Of a stretch of 64,000 bases of DNA, positions 1 through 13,035 are shown piece after piece (the first letter of the stretch is position 1; every line of letters begins with the position of its first letter). The position numbers and the translations under genes were made by a program. Source of the stretch: Daedaleopsis sinensis (taxonomy: Eukaryota > Basidiomycota > Agaricomycetes > Polyporales > Polyporaceae); the NCBI GenBank assembly GCA_033807695.1, contig CM066308.1:1860001-1924000 (forward strand). The letters run 5' to 3'. The notes beneath the pieces were generated by a model that saw nothing but the letters and a program-made list of their open reading frames with translations, was not told the DNA's origin and did not search any database.

Positions 1-97
1 AAGTTACATAAGATGCGAGATGTGCAAGATAGAAATACAATGGACAAGAGTTCAGGATGCCGGGACTCCAAGCAGAACAGCAGAGCGATACACAAGT

Positions 98-3000
98 CTA
101 TGGCGCAGGAGATGGCGTGGGGGCACCGGTGATGCGGTTACGACGCAGCTGGACGGGTGCAGCGCCACCACTCGTCTCGCCCGACTTTTGACGCTTTGCA
201 GCAGTGTCTTCGACAACAGCGTCGCCTTCCCGGGTGCGCTTCACAGAGCTGGGACCGCCGTTCGCTGCGGCGGCGTCAGCGACTGCCGCCGCGGCCGCTC
301 CCCTTCCGACACCTCCAGGGGCGGCTCCCCTAATGGCAAGTCCTCTCGCGGGCCCTGCGCCACGTCCACGCGGAGCAGCTTGACGTACAGGGACCGGCTT
401 CTGAGGTAGAGTCGCCGGCGGTGCCGCCTTTCCTGCGGCTGCAGCAGGAGCGGTTGGGACGGCCGAGGTCGAGGGAGAAGCAGCTGGAGGTTGCGTAGCT
501 GGGGCGGGAGCTGTTGTGACGGGGGTAGACGTAGAAGCTCCATCCGTTCCACCCGTGAGTTGCGGGATGTGTGCCTCGAGTTGGAGTATGCGTGCCTCGA
601 GGTCCTTGACTTTGGCCTGAGCTTTCAGGAGCTGCTGGTCCTTGAGCCTCGCCCGCGCAGCAGACTCTCTCCGACCACTTTCAGTGGCTTCCTCGATAGC
701 CTTCTTGTGCTTCTCCTCCACTTGCGCCTTATACGCCTCCAAGGCTGCGTCGATAGCAGCCTGAGTCTCGGGCGGAGGAGCGGCGGCAGCGGTCGCCTTC
801 GCGGCCTCTACTGCTACCTTTAAAGCCTCTGCGTGCTCCTTGGCGAGACGTTCCTCTAGGACGCGGATAGCCTCTGCATGTTTCTTATCGACCTCTTCAG
901 ACGAGCCAGACGCAGCGGCCGTTTGTAGTTCGTCGCGCAGCTTCTTTAGCTCGGCGTTAGCTCGCTCACGGTCGGCCATGCGGCCCTTGCTGATCTCCTG
1001 TATGCGCATTTGGAACTTCTCCTATAGCGGTTGTGAGCATGAGAAGATTGCGAGAGACTCGTATGCCTACATTAGCGAGACGAGCGTTCTGAGTATCCTC
1101 CGTTAGCTTGGCGATTTGTTCGGTGAGCGTCTGGATAGCAGGCATCGTCAAGCTCGCCGCATACTGCCTGAAAAAGCACACTTACATCGATGCGAGCTTT
1201 CGCCTCATCACGAGCCTGGATCAACTCCGAGCGCTCCGACTGCCACTGACTCTGGGCAGCAGCGACATCGGCTGGTACGTCACCGGACACTGTGGTTGAC
1301 CATGTCGCCTTCTCCTCAAGCAGCGTATCCCGTTCCGCACGGAGCTTATCCTGTTGACGACAGTGAGAACGTATTCGATACAACGCGGATGACACACTCA
1401 CGAGAGTCGCAGCTTGTTCGCTGACTTGGGCTGATCTGACCAGATGCTCTGTTTGTTCTTTCGCGAGAACTTGCTCCAAGCTTGCCTTCTCAGTGCGCAA
1501 TGCTTCAAGCTCTTTAGCCAGTGCCGAATCGACCTGTGCACCCGCGGCAGCAGCTGCATTCGAGTTTGCTTTGATGTCCTCCAGTTCTTTCGACAATTCA
1601 TCCACCTTCGACTGAAGCTCCGTGTTGAGGGTTGTGAGGCGCGAAATTTCTAGAGCATCGCGGTCGATACGAGTTCTGGCCCTACTGTTATTGTCTCGGA
1701 TCAAGGTCTTCAACTTCTCGAATTCCTTTGTCTAATTTCCGATGTTCAACAACTGATGAGAATACGGGTGGAGTGTCCACTTACCCTGAGATCGCGTGCA
1801 ACGGCTTCTTGCTCGGCGGCTTCCTTCAATTCTGTAACCTGGGTACGGGCTTGAGCAAGCTCGTCTTTAAGCGATTGCATCTCTGCCGGATCGATGCGGT
1901 CGTACTATGAAAATGTCAGTCTCGTTAGGAGTGATACTATACGGAAGCTTACCTTCGTGAGAAGCTGCGCATTGCGCTCCTGCCACCTGCGGCTCTCGTT
2001 CTCGAGCAGGGTAATCTGCTGATCCTTAGCCTCGATCTCAGCCTGCGCGACGCGTAGCTGCTCTTTGGTAGGTTCAAGCTCCTCCGTGATCTTGCGGAGC
2101 TCGACCTCAAGCTGACGTGCGCGCTTAGAGTACGTGTCGCAGTCGCTGCGAAGAGTAGCGTTGCTTTCGCGGAGGATGGCGACCTGGTTGATCTGCTCGG
2201 CGACTTGGCTGTGGGCAGCCTCGGATACTGCAGCCTGAACAGCACGTTCTCGCTCCTCCGAGAGCGCCTTGCGAGTCTCCTCGAGGTTCTGCGAAACGTG
2301 ATCGATCTGCGTCTTGAGCCGCGTGTTCTCCTGCTTGCCGAGGTCGAGCTGAAGCTCGATAATCTCCTTCTCCTTCCGGAGGTAGGTAACCAACGAGCGG
2401 AGTTCGGCAAGCTTCGTGTCCGCGTCGTCGGTAGACTCGGCGTCGGCCGACTCTATAGCAGAGGTGGCTGCTTGCTTGATACGAGCGGCGTGAGAGCTAA
2501 CGGAATCTAGGTGCTGGTGAAGCAGCTTATTTTGCTCGTTGAGATCCTTGTTTCTGTATCGCGAGTCAGAAGATGCCCGTTGTATGAGGGAATGCAGCTG
2601 GGTGCATACCTCGACTGTAGATCGGCAATCTCTTTGTCAAGTGCCTCGCGCTGCTGTTGCCAGCTTGCTTCTGAGCTGGCAAGCTTGGCTTGAGCGGTCT
2701 CGGCAGCGGCACGACCTTCTCTCGCAGCGTTTTGGCTCTGGGACAGCCGTTGCTTAAGGTCTTCGAGAGACTTGATAGATTCGGCATGAGCTACTACTTC
2801 CCGAGAGTATCGCTCCTCTGCGGCCTGTAGACATGATGAGAATCGTAATCAAAGACGTCAGAAGGGCAGAAAAACAAACCTTGGCACGCTCTTCTTGCTG
2901 CTTGACCTCGCCCTCCCAGCTGGTGCGATCGCTTTGAGAGCTCTGCGCAGACGTGCTCAATTCGACGATAGTGTCCTCAAGAGTCTTCTTGTCGTTGGTC

Positions 3001-6000
3001 CAGGCAATTCGCTCGCTATCGAACTGACGCTGCAGATCAGTGTTGGCCTGAGTGAGCTGAGCGAGCCGTTCTTCGGTCTGATGAATCTTCTCCTGAAGAC
3101 CTTCAATCTCGGACTAGACAGATCTGTCAGTTTTGTCTGCGACAGCATATATATCGTAATAGACCTACCTGGCGTCTGGTGAGCTCAGCCTCAGTGGCAG
3201 CTTTGTACTCATCGTGAGTGGTGTTCAAAGACGCCAGTGCGGCCTCGTTAGCCTGACTAATCTCCTGGAACTGTTCGACATGACTGCGCGCAGCTGCGAG
3301 GTCGACCTGGGCAACCTTGAGGGCAGAACTGCACGAACGCGTAAGTTGACGAATAACCTTGGGAGTCGGATGTGGGCGCTCACCGAAGATCAGCAACTTC
3401 AGCCTCAAGTTGCTGCTCGCGAGACATATCATCATCCGTGCGGGAAGGGATTCCATTCACAGTGCTGGCTCTCCGTTCGTAGACAGAGAGTTTCTCCTCG
3501 TTGCCCTGGAGTTGCCTGCTCATTTCTTCGACGCGTTCCTCAAGGTGCTTTTTGCTCGTTTCAGCAGCGATCAGGGACTCGCGTGTCTTGCTCAGGTCTT
3601 GCGCCTACAGCAAATTCATATCATTAGCACCATTAGGGTTGGATGAGATGCACAGGAAGACGTACAGCCTTTTCAGCCTTCGTCTGCAACTCCTTGACGT
3701 CGATATCTCTCTGCAGTGTCACGCGGCGTACAGACTCACGCTCTTGGGAGAGCTGCGTTCGAAGATCTTGACTGTGATGAGAAAAACATTAGACGGGAAT
3801 GGACTGTTTTTACATCGTACAACACGCACTTCTGATTATCAAGAAGTTGCATTTGACTCTCCAGGCGACGACGATCGTTTTCACCGGACCGCTCGAGATC
3901 GTTGTGCATCTTCTGAACATTGGCCATCAAGTCGGAAAGGTGTGAACGCTCGACTGCAAGAGTCTTGTTCTCCTCGACAAGGCGGAGTTGGATACTCTGT
4001 AAATTGGATCGTGAACATGGGGCTTACTTCGACAAAGAATTAGACTGACCTCCCAGATCTTCTTCTCAGCACGCAGGTTCGCGCACTCGTTGCGAAGCTG
4101 CTCGAGCAAGCTGTTGCTCGTGAGCAAGTCTTCAGACATACGGTTGCACTCAATGTCGATGCGAGTGTACTGATCGTAGAGCTTCTGGTTTCGTGTCAAG
4201 AGGTCCTCGTTCTCGCGCTTCTGGATGGTGATTTGCTCCTGGACCATGCGGTGCCGTTCTGTGAGTGACTGTGAGCATGATGGATACATAACATGCGGGA
4301 AGAGACGCGAGGTACCGGTTAGCAGCTCAATTTGTGCATTCGCCTTGGCTAGCGCAGTGCCAAGCTTCGTCGCCTCCCTCTGAGCGGAGAGCGTCTCCTC
4401 GCGCAGGCGAGTGGAGTCGATGCTCATCTCCGTCCGGTATACCTCAAACTGCTGTTGGACCTCCTCAAGCTCCTTCACGACTTCTGATGGTTCTGTGATC
4501 TGCTGGAGTGTGCCGTTGACGCCATTGGTAATGCGTAGTGTCGGTCCTGCCTCCTGATGCCGGGAGAGCATGCTACGAAGACTGTCGACCTCCTTCTTGT
4601 AAGACTGGATCTTGACGTCGCTGCTACGCCGTTCAGTCTCCAGCTTCTCCTCCATCCGCTTCATGGCCTCGTGTGCTTCGCGAACTGCCTCTGTCTGCTC
4701 GCGTTCCATAGCTTCCCGATACTCCTTCTCTTCAGACTCGAGCTTGTCACCAAGCTCGCGAACGATCTTGAGGAGTTTCTGGTTCTGTTCTTGGAGTTGA
4801 GGGATCGAGCGGAAAAGGACAAGGTTGTTGGTGATGACGGCTTCAATGTTCTCCGCGGGGCGTGTTGTGTCGTCGAGCTCGAGCTCCTCATCTGATGGCA
4901 TGGACGGGTCCTGGTGCCGACCAAGCTCCTTCATGAGCACGCGGAGTTGACGGCTGAGATCTTCGAGTTGCTTCTGGTTCAGCTGATTCTCGCGGATGCT
5001 CTTCTGGAGTTTCTGCCCGTTCTCCTCAGCTGCGGAAGCGAATGCGTCGCGCTCGGAAAGTGTCTGTGCCAGCTGCGATGCGAGTTGAGAAGACTCGGAC
5101 TGCAGTCGCTCGTACTCTGCACGTTGTTGAGACAAGATCGGTGCCTAGAGGACGTTATGAGCATTTGGCTGATACAGGCCGTTGATGGTGAGCATACCCT
5201 CTCCTCGATCTGTGCGAGCACGGCAGACAGCGTGCGGTCCATATGGTCGTACTCCGCGCACTTGCGCGCATACTCCTCTTGCAGCTTGATGTAGTCCGAG
5301 TAGACTTCCGTGAACGACTTGCCACCGCGTTGTGCGCGACTCGCCATTGCAACAGTGGGGCTGAGCCCAAGCATACCTGACGACAGGAGGTCGGGCGACG
5401 CGCCGTTCCTTGCGGGAGTGGAAATACCGCGCGCAGGCGTACCGGGAGCACTGATAGACCCGGCGAAAGCAGGAACAGGGAACTCGCCGCGATCCATCCT
5501 GTCCAGTACGGCCTGCAGGTCCTGCACCCGCCTCTCCGCTTCCTCCGCGCGCTGCTTCTGGTTCTCGATCTCCTCCCGCAAGACCGCCTCTCGTCTCTCC
5601 GCTCTCTCCCCGACCCCGGCATAGTCCTTCTCGATGTTGTCGACGATAGCCTTGGCCTGCGCCTCGCGCTCCTCCATCATCGCCACGAGACGTCGGAGAC
5701 CAGCCGCTTCACTCGAGTACGTCGCCTCCTGTTCTGCGAGCTGACCCTTGAGATCCTGAACGCGTGTGAGAGCCTGCGTGAGTTGATGGGCTTGAGCGGT
5801 GTGGGCCGACTGCAAGGCTTTAAGTGTGCTCTCGCTCGACGCGTGTGTCTGGACCAGGGAGTCATGCTTCGTCTGCAAGGTGGACAGCTCCGCGCTCTTG
5901 TCGCGACGGTACTTCGCAAACTCTTCGCACTTCGCCGCGTAATCGGTAGCGCTCCGTTCGGCTTCAGACTTGGCAAGTTCCAGTTGTTGTGTAAGCGTCT

Positions 6001-6794
6001 CGAGCTTGAACTGGGGGATGTTCAGAATACAAGAAGAACCGCGAAACAGTAGGCGGACGCACCTTCGTAGAAGTCTCCGCAGACGTGAGTTCTCGAACCT
6101 GGCGCTCGAGGCCTTGGTGGTCCTGACGGGCTTGCTTGAGGTCGGTGCGAAGGGTGTGAATCTCCGAGTCGCGCTGAGTCGCATCCTCCTGGAGCCTGCT
6201 GACCACTCCCATGAGGTCCCGCTTCTCCCGTTCCGTCTCCTCGACGCGTTGTTTCAACGTCTGCACCTCCACGGACGAAGAACTTTGTGTTGTGGAGAGG
6301 GAGTCGAGGCGTTCTTGTAGCTTGGCGCGTTCGGAGGCTACATGCGCGTGATGTGAGAACAATGGCGACATGCCAGCGAGCAACCACAACGCACCGAGGG
6401 CATCTCTCTCTCCCTTAACCTGACCCAGCTCCTTCTTCACGGCATCCAACGTTGACTCCAACTCAGAGCTCGCGGTTTCACGGTCCTGCAGCGCCTGGTC
6501 TAGCTCGACCTCTTTACGCTGGATTTCCGCACGTGCTTCTTCAAGCTCACGTTGGGCAGCATCGGAGTCTACGGCCTGTCCCACAAGCAGGCGGTAAAGT
6601 GATACAATGGTTTCAGGGGAAGGACTCGCGAGGTCCGTGTCGGGAATAAGGGCAGTCAAGGCGTCGAAATCGACGTCCTCAGGAATCGTAAGAGTAAAGG
6701 TGGAAGCGCCATGAGTCGGAGAGTTTTCGCGTGTCGCAGTCTCCTGTGCGGCAGCAGCTGCTGCTGCCTTGCTTTTTCTGCGAGTCTTCATCAT
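98..6794 (-). CDS. mlp1: Nuclear pore basket protein, TPR/Mlp1 family
   Basis: A very long multi-exon gene (about 14 short introns, roughly 1,950-2,000 residues by my estimate) encoding almost continuous heptad-type coiled coil rich in E, K, Q, L and A. The central block contains NNLVLFRSIPQLQEQNQKLL (complement of about 4770-4840), the hallmark of the TPR/MLP1/MLP2 domain. The C-terminal 200 residues switch to a Pro/Ala/Thr/Gly-rich low-complexity tail with a basic KR cluster (VKRTREGD and AAKRQKSG), a likely nuclear localisation signal. Known role of the family: filament of the nuclear basket, mRNA surveillance and export, and spindle-checkpoint anchoring. The start MMKTRRKSK is chosen because it is the first Met before the Ala run and is followed directly by the coiled coil. 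It is divergent from the MOB2 gene. Identity is secure; exact exon edges are approximate. Confidence 0.92.
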
Positions 6795-7059
6795 GGTGGG
6801 TTGGGGACCCGAAGGGAGGATGGTAGAGGTGAGTTACGCGCCACAGCCCATTGTATGAGCGAGCGGTTGTTTGCCTGTATCTGGCAAGAGCCTCTGAATT
6901 CAACACAGCCAAACAAGCCTCGGTACTCACACCTGTCACGTGCACACACATAACTCAAAGGTAGTCCCGTCGCGACGGTGTGTTGTCGAGACTACGTGCC
7001 GCTCTTCTCCTATTCCTCCAACACGCGCTTTCTATCTTTGAACGTCTAGGTCGACCGCC
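6795..7059. promoter_or_regulatory. Bidirectional promoter region, TPR/Mlp1 and MOB2
   Basis: These 265 bases separate two divergently transcribed start codons (6794 on minus, 7060 on plus) and must carry both 5' untranslated regions and promoters. I see no clear TATA box; pyrimidine-rich stretches precede the MOB2 start. Confidence 0.55.
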
Positions 7060-8084
7060 ATGTCTTTCTTCAACTCCATCGGGTGGGTCCGCTGCTGAAC
7101 ATCACAGCAAGCCATCGATGCTCATCGCAAGCAATGTAGCCGCTCCATGCAGCGCAACCAACGTCCCCCAAGGCGGTCCACTACCCCCACGTCCGCAAAC
7201 TTCCCATCTACTGACTCGTTACCCCCGCCAACCCCGACGAGCCCAAGTCCTTCTGCTCAAAAACCTCTATACCTATGCAGCCCGTTCGTAGATGCTGCAC
7301 TGGTGAAGGGTAACTTCAAGACCATCGTCATGCTACCGAAGTACGCGGATGTTATGGAGTGGGTTGCAGTGAACGGTGCGTAGTGCGTCTATCTTACACT
7401 CATACACGCGCTGCAACCGTGCTGCAATCACCTCGCAGTCTTCGAGTTCTACACAAACCTCAACCTGTTCTATGGTGTACTCGCTGAGTGCTGCACCTCG
7501 CAATCATGCCCGAGCATGGCTGCGGGTCCCAAGTGCGTGTCAGCTGTTAGCTTCTGGTACGTCTTCACTGATTTGGACTCAGCCTCAACTACACATGGAT
7601 CAATCAAGACCGCAAGAGCGTTCAGCTTCCTGCACCTACGTACATCGATTACGTGATGACATGGGTGCAAAACCTTCTTGACGACGAGACGGTCTTCCCT
7701 ACCAAATCCGGTGCGTGAAACTTCATCCCCGCTAGTGTTCACGTCCTGATATCTGCTGTCGCGTTTCGTGTTCCACGACTGTATGGCGCATATCTTTTCC
7801 ATGTGTCAGGACGGGACTTCGCACCAAACTTCCCCTCAACCGTCAAACACGTCTACCGCCAGCTCCTCCGCGTCTTCGCCCACCTGTACCATGCACACTA
7901 TCCCCAGATCCTCCATCTACGCTCCGAAGGCCACTTCAACTCCCTCTTCGCACACTTCCTCGCCTTCGGCAAGGAGTACGAGCTTCTTGATATCAAGGAC
8001 ATAAAGGGTGCACCCGGCGCCCCGGTTGGCATCGGGGCACTGTGGGACAAGTGGAGGGAGACGGGCATTCTCGAGTCTTCTTGA
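7060..8084 (+). CDS. mob2: MOB2-type kinase coactivator (Mob1/phocein fold)
   Basis: Five or so exons encode a Mob domain. The first exon is tiny (MSFFNSIG, 7060-7082), then a basic/Pro-rich linker, then LYLCSPFVDAALVKGNFKTI and LPKYADVMEWVAVN, which match Mob2 rather than Mob1. The metal-site pair ECCTSQSCPSM and the later His residues in KHVYRQLLRVFAHLYHAHY are present, so the zinc site looks intact. The end is ALWDKWRETGILESS. Known family role: Mob2 binds and activates NDR/LATS-type kinases (Cbk1, Orb6, Cot-1) in polarity and cell-separation (RAM/MOR) signalling. I assign Mob2 by the ALVKGNFKTIVMLPKY signature; the short N-terminus before the domain is less certain because of intron choice. 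Confidence 0.92.
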
Positions 8085-8307
8085 GGTGACTCCCTCGCAT
8101 CAGCTGTTGAATATTGTACCGTGGCTGGTCTGGTCGGGCAATCGTAGAGGATAGATAGGCTAGGGCGAGATCGGAGACGGCGGGGTCGTCACTTTATACC
8201 ACATAAACAACATCATCTCAAAGCCCTGCTCTGACCCACCACATACATACAGTCTTGCTCATAGTAAGTGTATCGTACGACGGATCTTCCGTGGTCGGAT
8301 GGCAAAG

Positions 8308-10168
8308 CTAGCAGAATAAACTTTCTGGGCCCAAATCTATGCGGTTCAAGTGGTGGTCGAACGCGACCCACAGCCAGGCTCTGGCATCGTCCACCACCAT
8401 CTCCATAGCACGAATGGGCTTCGAGGGCATCACCACGTTGCCGTCTAATCTGACAGGAAGCGTGTGCTCGTTGTGGGAAGAGACCTGCTGTCCCGTTCGC
8501 AAAGACCACACGCGAAGATGACAGTCGCCTCCGCCTGCGAAGACGAAGCTCTGGTTGGGATCTACTGTAATGCCCTGTGAAGAAACACTGCATAAGCACG
8601 CGATTAATGCAGCTCCGATTCAGGGGCTCCCTACAAGCTGCGTTTCATAACTTGGGATATGCCCTTTGAATCGTAGGACAGGGTCACTATGTCGGAGGAA
8701 GCGTAGATCGTGGGTCTCCAACTGGAAGATCAGTCAACCTCTCTGTTCTTCTGATGTGTAATAGAACTGGCTGCGTACGTCTCCCCGTATTGTCCTCACT
8801 AGTAGTTCGTGCTTGTGAACGATGCGTAGGTAGTCGACAGAAGGGGCGCCTCTGTTTCCCGGTTCCCGTTCTTCGTGCGAGTCGGACATGTTTACTACCA
8901 CGTCCGTCTTGCCTCCTGGTTGGCGCGAGTCCCATCTATCAATGATTCCGTTACGCATTCCCGCAAACGTGATATTCTGCAGATTCATCTGTCAGGTCAA
9001 CGGGCAGGCAGAAGGATGTAGAGCATACTTGGTCCTGCAGAGACAGAGAAAGTACGTCGCTAGCCCGATTGAGTCGTATATACTCATCTCGCTCTATGTC
9101 TAGAAAACACAGGCTCGCTTTTCGACCGCCTATAGCCCGTGTGTCAGCGACAGCTGAAGTATAAGGCAGACAAACACAGCCGACCAAGAGTTACTTTGCG
9201 ATCCCATACTTGTCCGCACCAGACGTCACTGCATACATGTGGCGGTATATCGCGAAGGACCCAGAGACTGCCACGTCTTCAGCACAAAAATATCTTACAC
9301 GAAGTTGTCACTCACCCGACTGAGTCGTCGCGATTTACTAGAAGACGGACCGGTGAGCCAAGTGACGTCACCCTATGCAGGCAAGCCCGTCAAAAGTTGC
9401 CGAGCAAGCATAGTTGCCCAGTACGCTTACATGGATACTTGACCAGACCGTGTAACTGACGTGATCTACAAGCTGCACATCAGTCATTACGCTCATCTAC
9501 AGGTTGAGTACGAATCACCTGAGTCCTCAGCCCAAATTCTCGTGCTGCATATACGGGGTCGTCCGTGTCAACGGAATACAACCAACCCGTATTGTCGCCA
9601 ACGAGGAGCTTCCTGTCATTTCCATTGGCCTATAGGGTGCGTGCGGTAAGTCCTAGATTAGTTCGGTCGTGCGCGTGATCACCCTCACCTTCGCACAAAT
9701 GGCGTTTATGGACCCATCGAACCGGAGTGGTATGTCGTCCGCGTTAGACAGGCTTCCCGCCAAGCAATCCATTTCCATCTGACTATCGGAGTCGGTGAGC
9801 TGCGCTAGCGCTGCGAGATGGGGATTGCATAACACTTACTGCACACATCGTCTTCTATGCGCGCTGAAAGGTGGCAATGACCTCAACGCGTACAACGAAC
9901 GCCGCCTATCTTGGTTCACGTGCCAATTCAGGGCCTTGTCAGGCTCCTTCCACGAGTGGTGCCGTTTGTTAGAAGCAGAGCTGTCCGAATCGGAGCGCTG
10001 CCTTCGGCTGTTACTAGTATGTTCTTGGTGGGTTGGCCGCTCCGTCCCAGGTAGCGGCTGTCTTGTATTTGCTGAACTGCCTGGACGTGAACCCGGTGGT
10101 CGAGAAGCAAGTGGAAAATATCGCTTCTTTTCCTCGTCCCAGTAGAGTCCTGGAAGGTCTCGTGGCAT
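8308..10168 (-). CDS. WD40-repeat protein, DCAF4-like (DDB1-CUL4 associated factor)
   Basis: A multi-exon gene. The N-terminus PRDLPGLYWDEEKKRYFPL carries the motif (LPGxYxDxxKxRYFxL) seen at the start of DCAF4/WDR21 proteins, followed by a Ser/Arg-rich linker. Downstream exons contain WD40-type strands: NITFAGMRNGIIDRWDSR, and near the end FAGGGDCHLRVWSLRTGQQV, a classic blade ending in VW. By family knowledge DCAF4 proteins are substrate receptors for CUL4-DDB1 ubiquitin ligases; that role is inferred here. The start at 10168 is the Met immediately before PRDLPG; an upstream in-frame Met at 10318 exists but adds residues unlike the family. The stop at 8308 follows GPESLFC. Central exon joins were not resolved. 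Confidence 0.72.
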
Positions 10169-10426
10169 GGGATGCACAATCACTGCAATGGGCGGAGTGG
10201 TGGAAGCAGCTGGGGCACTGCAGTCGCAGGCAGCCGCGCGCAGCAAGTTTTGATACTTATTTGATTCCGGTGGCGCTGCTAGAACCTTCAACGAGCGCCT
10301 ATCGTGGTCGGTCACCATCGTAAGCCTTTTGCCTCAGACATTCGCATAAGTATCCGACATGGCCCGCCTCTATAATCACAGGATGCCACTCCTCACGAGT
10401 CCTCCCACATCGCCACGTCAACTGCC
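10169..10426. promoter_or_regulatory. Divergent promoter region, DCAF4-like and ZZ-like genes
   Basis: These 258 bases lie between two outward-facing start codons. A weak TATA-like stretch (ctctataatc) ends near 10378, about 50 bases before the plus-strand ATG at 10427. Confidence 0.4.
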
Positions 10427-12174
10427 ATGTCCCTCTCCAACCTCGCTAGACGCTTCCGCAAGTCGTCAAAGCGGACGAACGGACAAGACAAGAGTGCCGA
10501 ACATACTGATGATTCCACAGATCTCGATATGACTGGCAGCCCGAGTCCTAGTACTCCTAGTCGCGGCGACTCTGTGCCTCCTCAAGAGTCGACCGCTAAA
10601 CCAGACAATATCTCCGCAATACCAATGCTGATGCCCACACCGAACCTCTCAGTGCAGATGCCAGTCCCGGAACTCTCGTCGCCGATCATGTCCATGCCCA
10701 CTCCGCAGAGTCCATACCCGAATACCGAGGCGACAGAGACGCCAGCTCTCACGGTAGCCTCCGAAAATCTGCCTCGCCCGATGGACAATGCGCTGGAACA
10801 ACTGGCACCTCTGCAAGCGCGCCTCGATGTTGGCCCAGCTTTGAGTAAGGCAGAACGCGCCCTCACTTCGACGGGTAAGTAATTGCGCGCGTTGAGACAT
10901 GCATACCGTATGCAACGTGTTCACACAGAATCTTTGTTGAATACCTTCTGTCCGAAGGTGCAACGAGGACTCTGCGTGATCATATAATGCTAGTTGCAGG
11001 CACGCCCTCCAGAATCGTTTTTTGTAAATGTCTGTCCGCGTGGATTCTGAAGGGTGTCGATGGTTTTATTTTTGCCGTTTTATGTCTGTGACTTTGCCGA
11101 TGATGCACTGGTGGACTCCTCAGATCACAGCACCGACGAATGTCAGAAGCCAGAGGGTTATCCTCATTCGACGAATGCTGGTAAAGACGACGTTGTACCG
11201 GACGAGCCGAGTGCGAACGGCGATGCGCACGACGTCTCGGAACACCCTGTCGAGGATGCTCATATCATCCAGGAACCCCCACATCCACCGGTGATTTCCA
11301 CAGATGCAGAGCATCCGACTCTGTCTTCTGATACCAATGCCGAAGAAAACGCCTCTTGGGCTGGTGATGGCATGCAAGAGACACCAGAAAATGATCCTCG
11401 CCAACCAGATGGGGATGAGGGCGTCACAGACCAGTCCGCAGAAGAAAGTGACCACGGAGCTGACCAAAGCCATGACAACGTCTTTGAACCCGGCACCGCT
11501 GAGGCGGATCAGCTCTAGGTGACAGCTCCCTCATGTTGCAAGATATGCGAGAAGGAAGTGTACATGGGTCAATATTGGTACTGCCTCGAATGCGAAGGTA
11601 TGCCGCCCGTTCTAGACTGATGCACTTCAATCACTGACTACATACCTGCGGCAGCGTATATATGCAGGGAATGCGAGGCCGGAACGCTGATCGCCTGTTG
11701 GTCGTGCAAGAAACCGTTCCCCCAACCTGAATGGTACTATCGTGAAATAGGTACTCTTGCATTCCCGTCGCGCGGTGCTCACGTGTCCTGACCATTGACC
11801 ACACAGACGAACATCTCTGCGCCATGTGCTGCGCCCGAGGGAAGAAAGGACCCGACCCCGACAACTCGGCGAGACACGTCTACACCCATCCCCTCGTACA
11901 GGTGAAGCATGCGATCTTCGATCAGCTGGAGGAGGCGGACGAAGGTCCGGAGGAGCTGAAGACCGAACGCCGCCTGGCGAGCCTGGAGAACCGCATAACC
12001 GCGATGGACACCAGGCTTGAAGAGCTGCAGTCCCAATTCTCGCAGCTCGAGCCGCGCTTGCAGGAGCAATTCTCGCAGCTGGAATCTCGACTACATGAGA
12101 AAATATCGGAGCTTCTGGCATCGCAGTTACTGCAATTGCAGACATCGAACTTGAAGGGACACGATATCGTATAG
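10427..12174 (+). CDS. ZZ-like zinc-binding protein with acidic middle and C-terminal coiled coil
   Basis: Exon 1 (to about 10874, donor gtaagt) encodes a basic start (MSLSNLARRFRKSSKR) and a Ser/Pro/Thr-rich linker. After an intron comes an acidic D/E/H-rich stretch, then a cysteine-rich module: CCKICEKEVYMGQYWYCLEC, YICRECEAGTLIACWSCKKP and DEHLCAMCCARGKK, ending with HVYTHPLV. The paired cysteines and the final H-x3-H resemble a ZZ-type zinc finger as found in many agaricomycete proteins. The last 80 residues form a coiled coil with LEELQSQFSQLEPRLQEQ repeats. Introns at about 11602-11654 and 11751-11807 fit cleanly. An in-frame TAG at 11516-11518 just before the finger must be spliced out; 11448-11525 (GTGACC to ACAG, 78 nt) would keep the frame. 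Function unknown; probably protein binding. Confidence 0.6.
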
Positions 12175-12821
12175 GATGGGACTGAATGCACGCGCACTCC
12201 AGGAGACCCACAAGTTGCCCACAAGGTTCAAGTTCTGTATCACACAGGATTCTCTATGTAGCTAGAGAATCAAATTGCTATGTACTCTGTAGTAAATAGC
12301 TGTACCGACAAACCGCTATCTTTACTATAATAGCACCAGTCCGAATGAAACGTCCTCACACCTCATTCGTCCGCATTCAGAGCTGCGGTTCTAGCACGAA
12401 TTTCAATTATTCCTGTGGTGATGATGCACTGGCGTGATAAGAGATGTAGATGGCCTCATGTCTTTGAATTTAGCACTGCCAGTGGGATTGTTAACGTTCA
12501 ACTTCATTCGGCGTACGTAGTAGACGCCTGATGGCGTGTGGTTTGATGATGATTCTGCAGTCCTCTCATACACAGCTTGGGGTCGTATTTCTGCAGCTGC
12601 AATGTTCTTCTACAATGTCGCCACACCATGGCGAGCGTGTAATCGCGACTGAGTATCATAGATTTACGGTCAGAGACTCAGAGATCAATCAAATGGTTGT
12701 CAATTCAAGTTGTGCATGTCCGGATCCGGAGGATACATAGCGTCGGACCCCCTGGGACCGCTGTCGGGAGTCTCGTGACATCCGCAGTCCTCGTCTTTCT
12801 CCTCGTCCTCCCTCTTCCTCT

Positions 12822-12855
<34 letters not shown>

Positions 12856-13035
12856 TCTACCTCCAAATCACCCTACCTTTGGGACAGCTTCAGCTCTGTT
12901 TTTACGCAGGCTGGCTCTGCAACCCGCTTCCCCCTCACCCGTCGCTCCTTAACATCCTTTTCTCTGGTCTATTCGGTGTGCCCAGTCTCGAGCCTGTCGA
13001 TTCTCCTCAAGCACCACCAACTGTAGCATCTCACG
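12175..13035. other. Intergenic region with pyrimidine tract
   Basis: No credible coding exon. The right end holds a long C/T tract (about 12775-12865) that includes a CTC triplet run and a run of more than ten C. It is probably a polypyrimidine promoter element of the membrane-protein gene starting at 13036. Confidence 0.5.
12820..12865 (+). repeat. CTC triplet microsatellite running into a poly-C tract
   Basis: Repeated CTC units change into an uninterrupted C run and then CTCTACCTCC. It lies about 170-215 bases upstream of the ATG at 13036. This is directly visible simple sequence and likely polymorphic. Confidence 0.9.

Noticed and set aside
3927..5624. Long plus-strand frames opposite the TPR/Mlp1 gene
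   Set aside because: They are antisense shadows of the coiled-coil coding exons.
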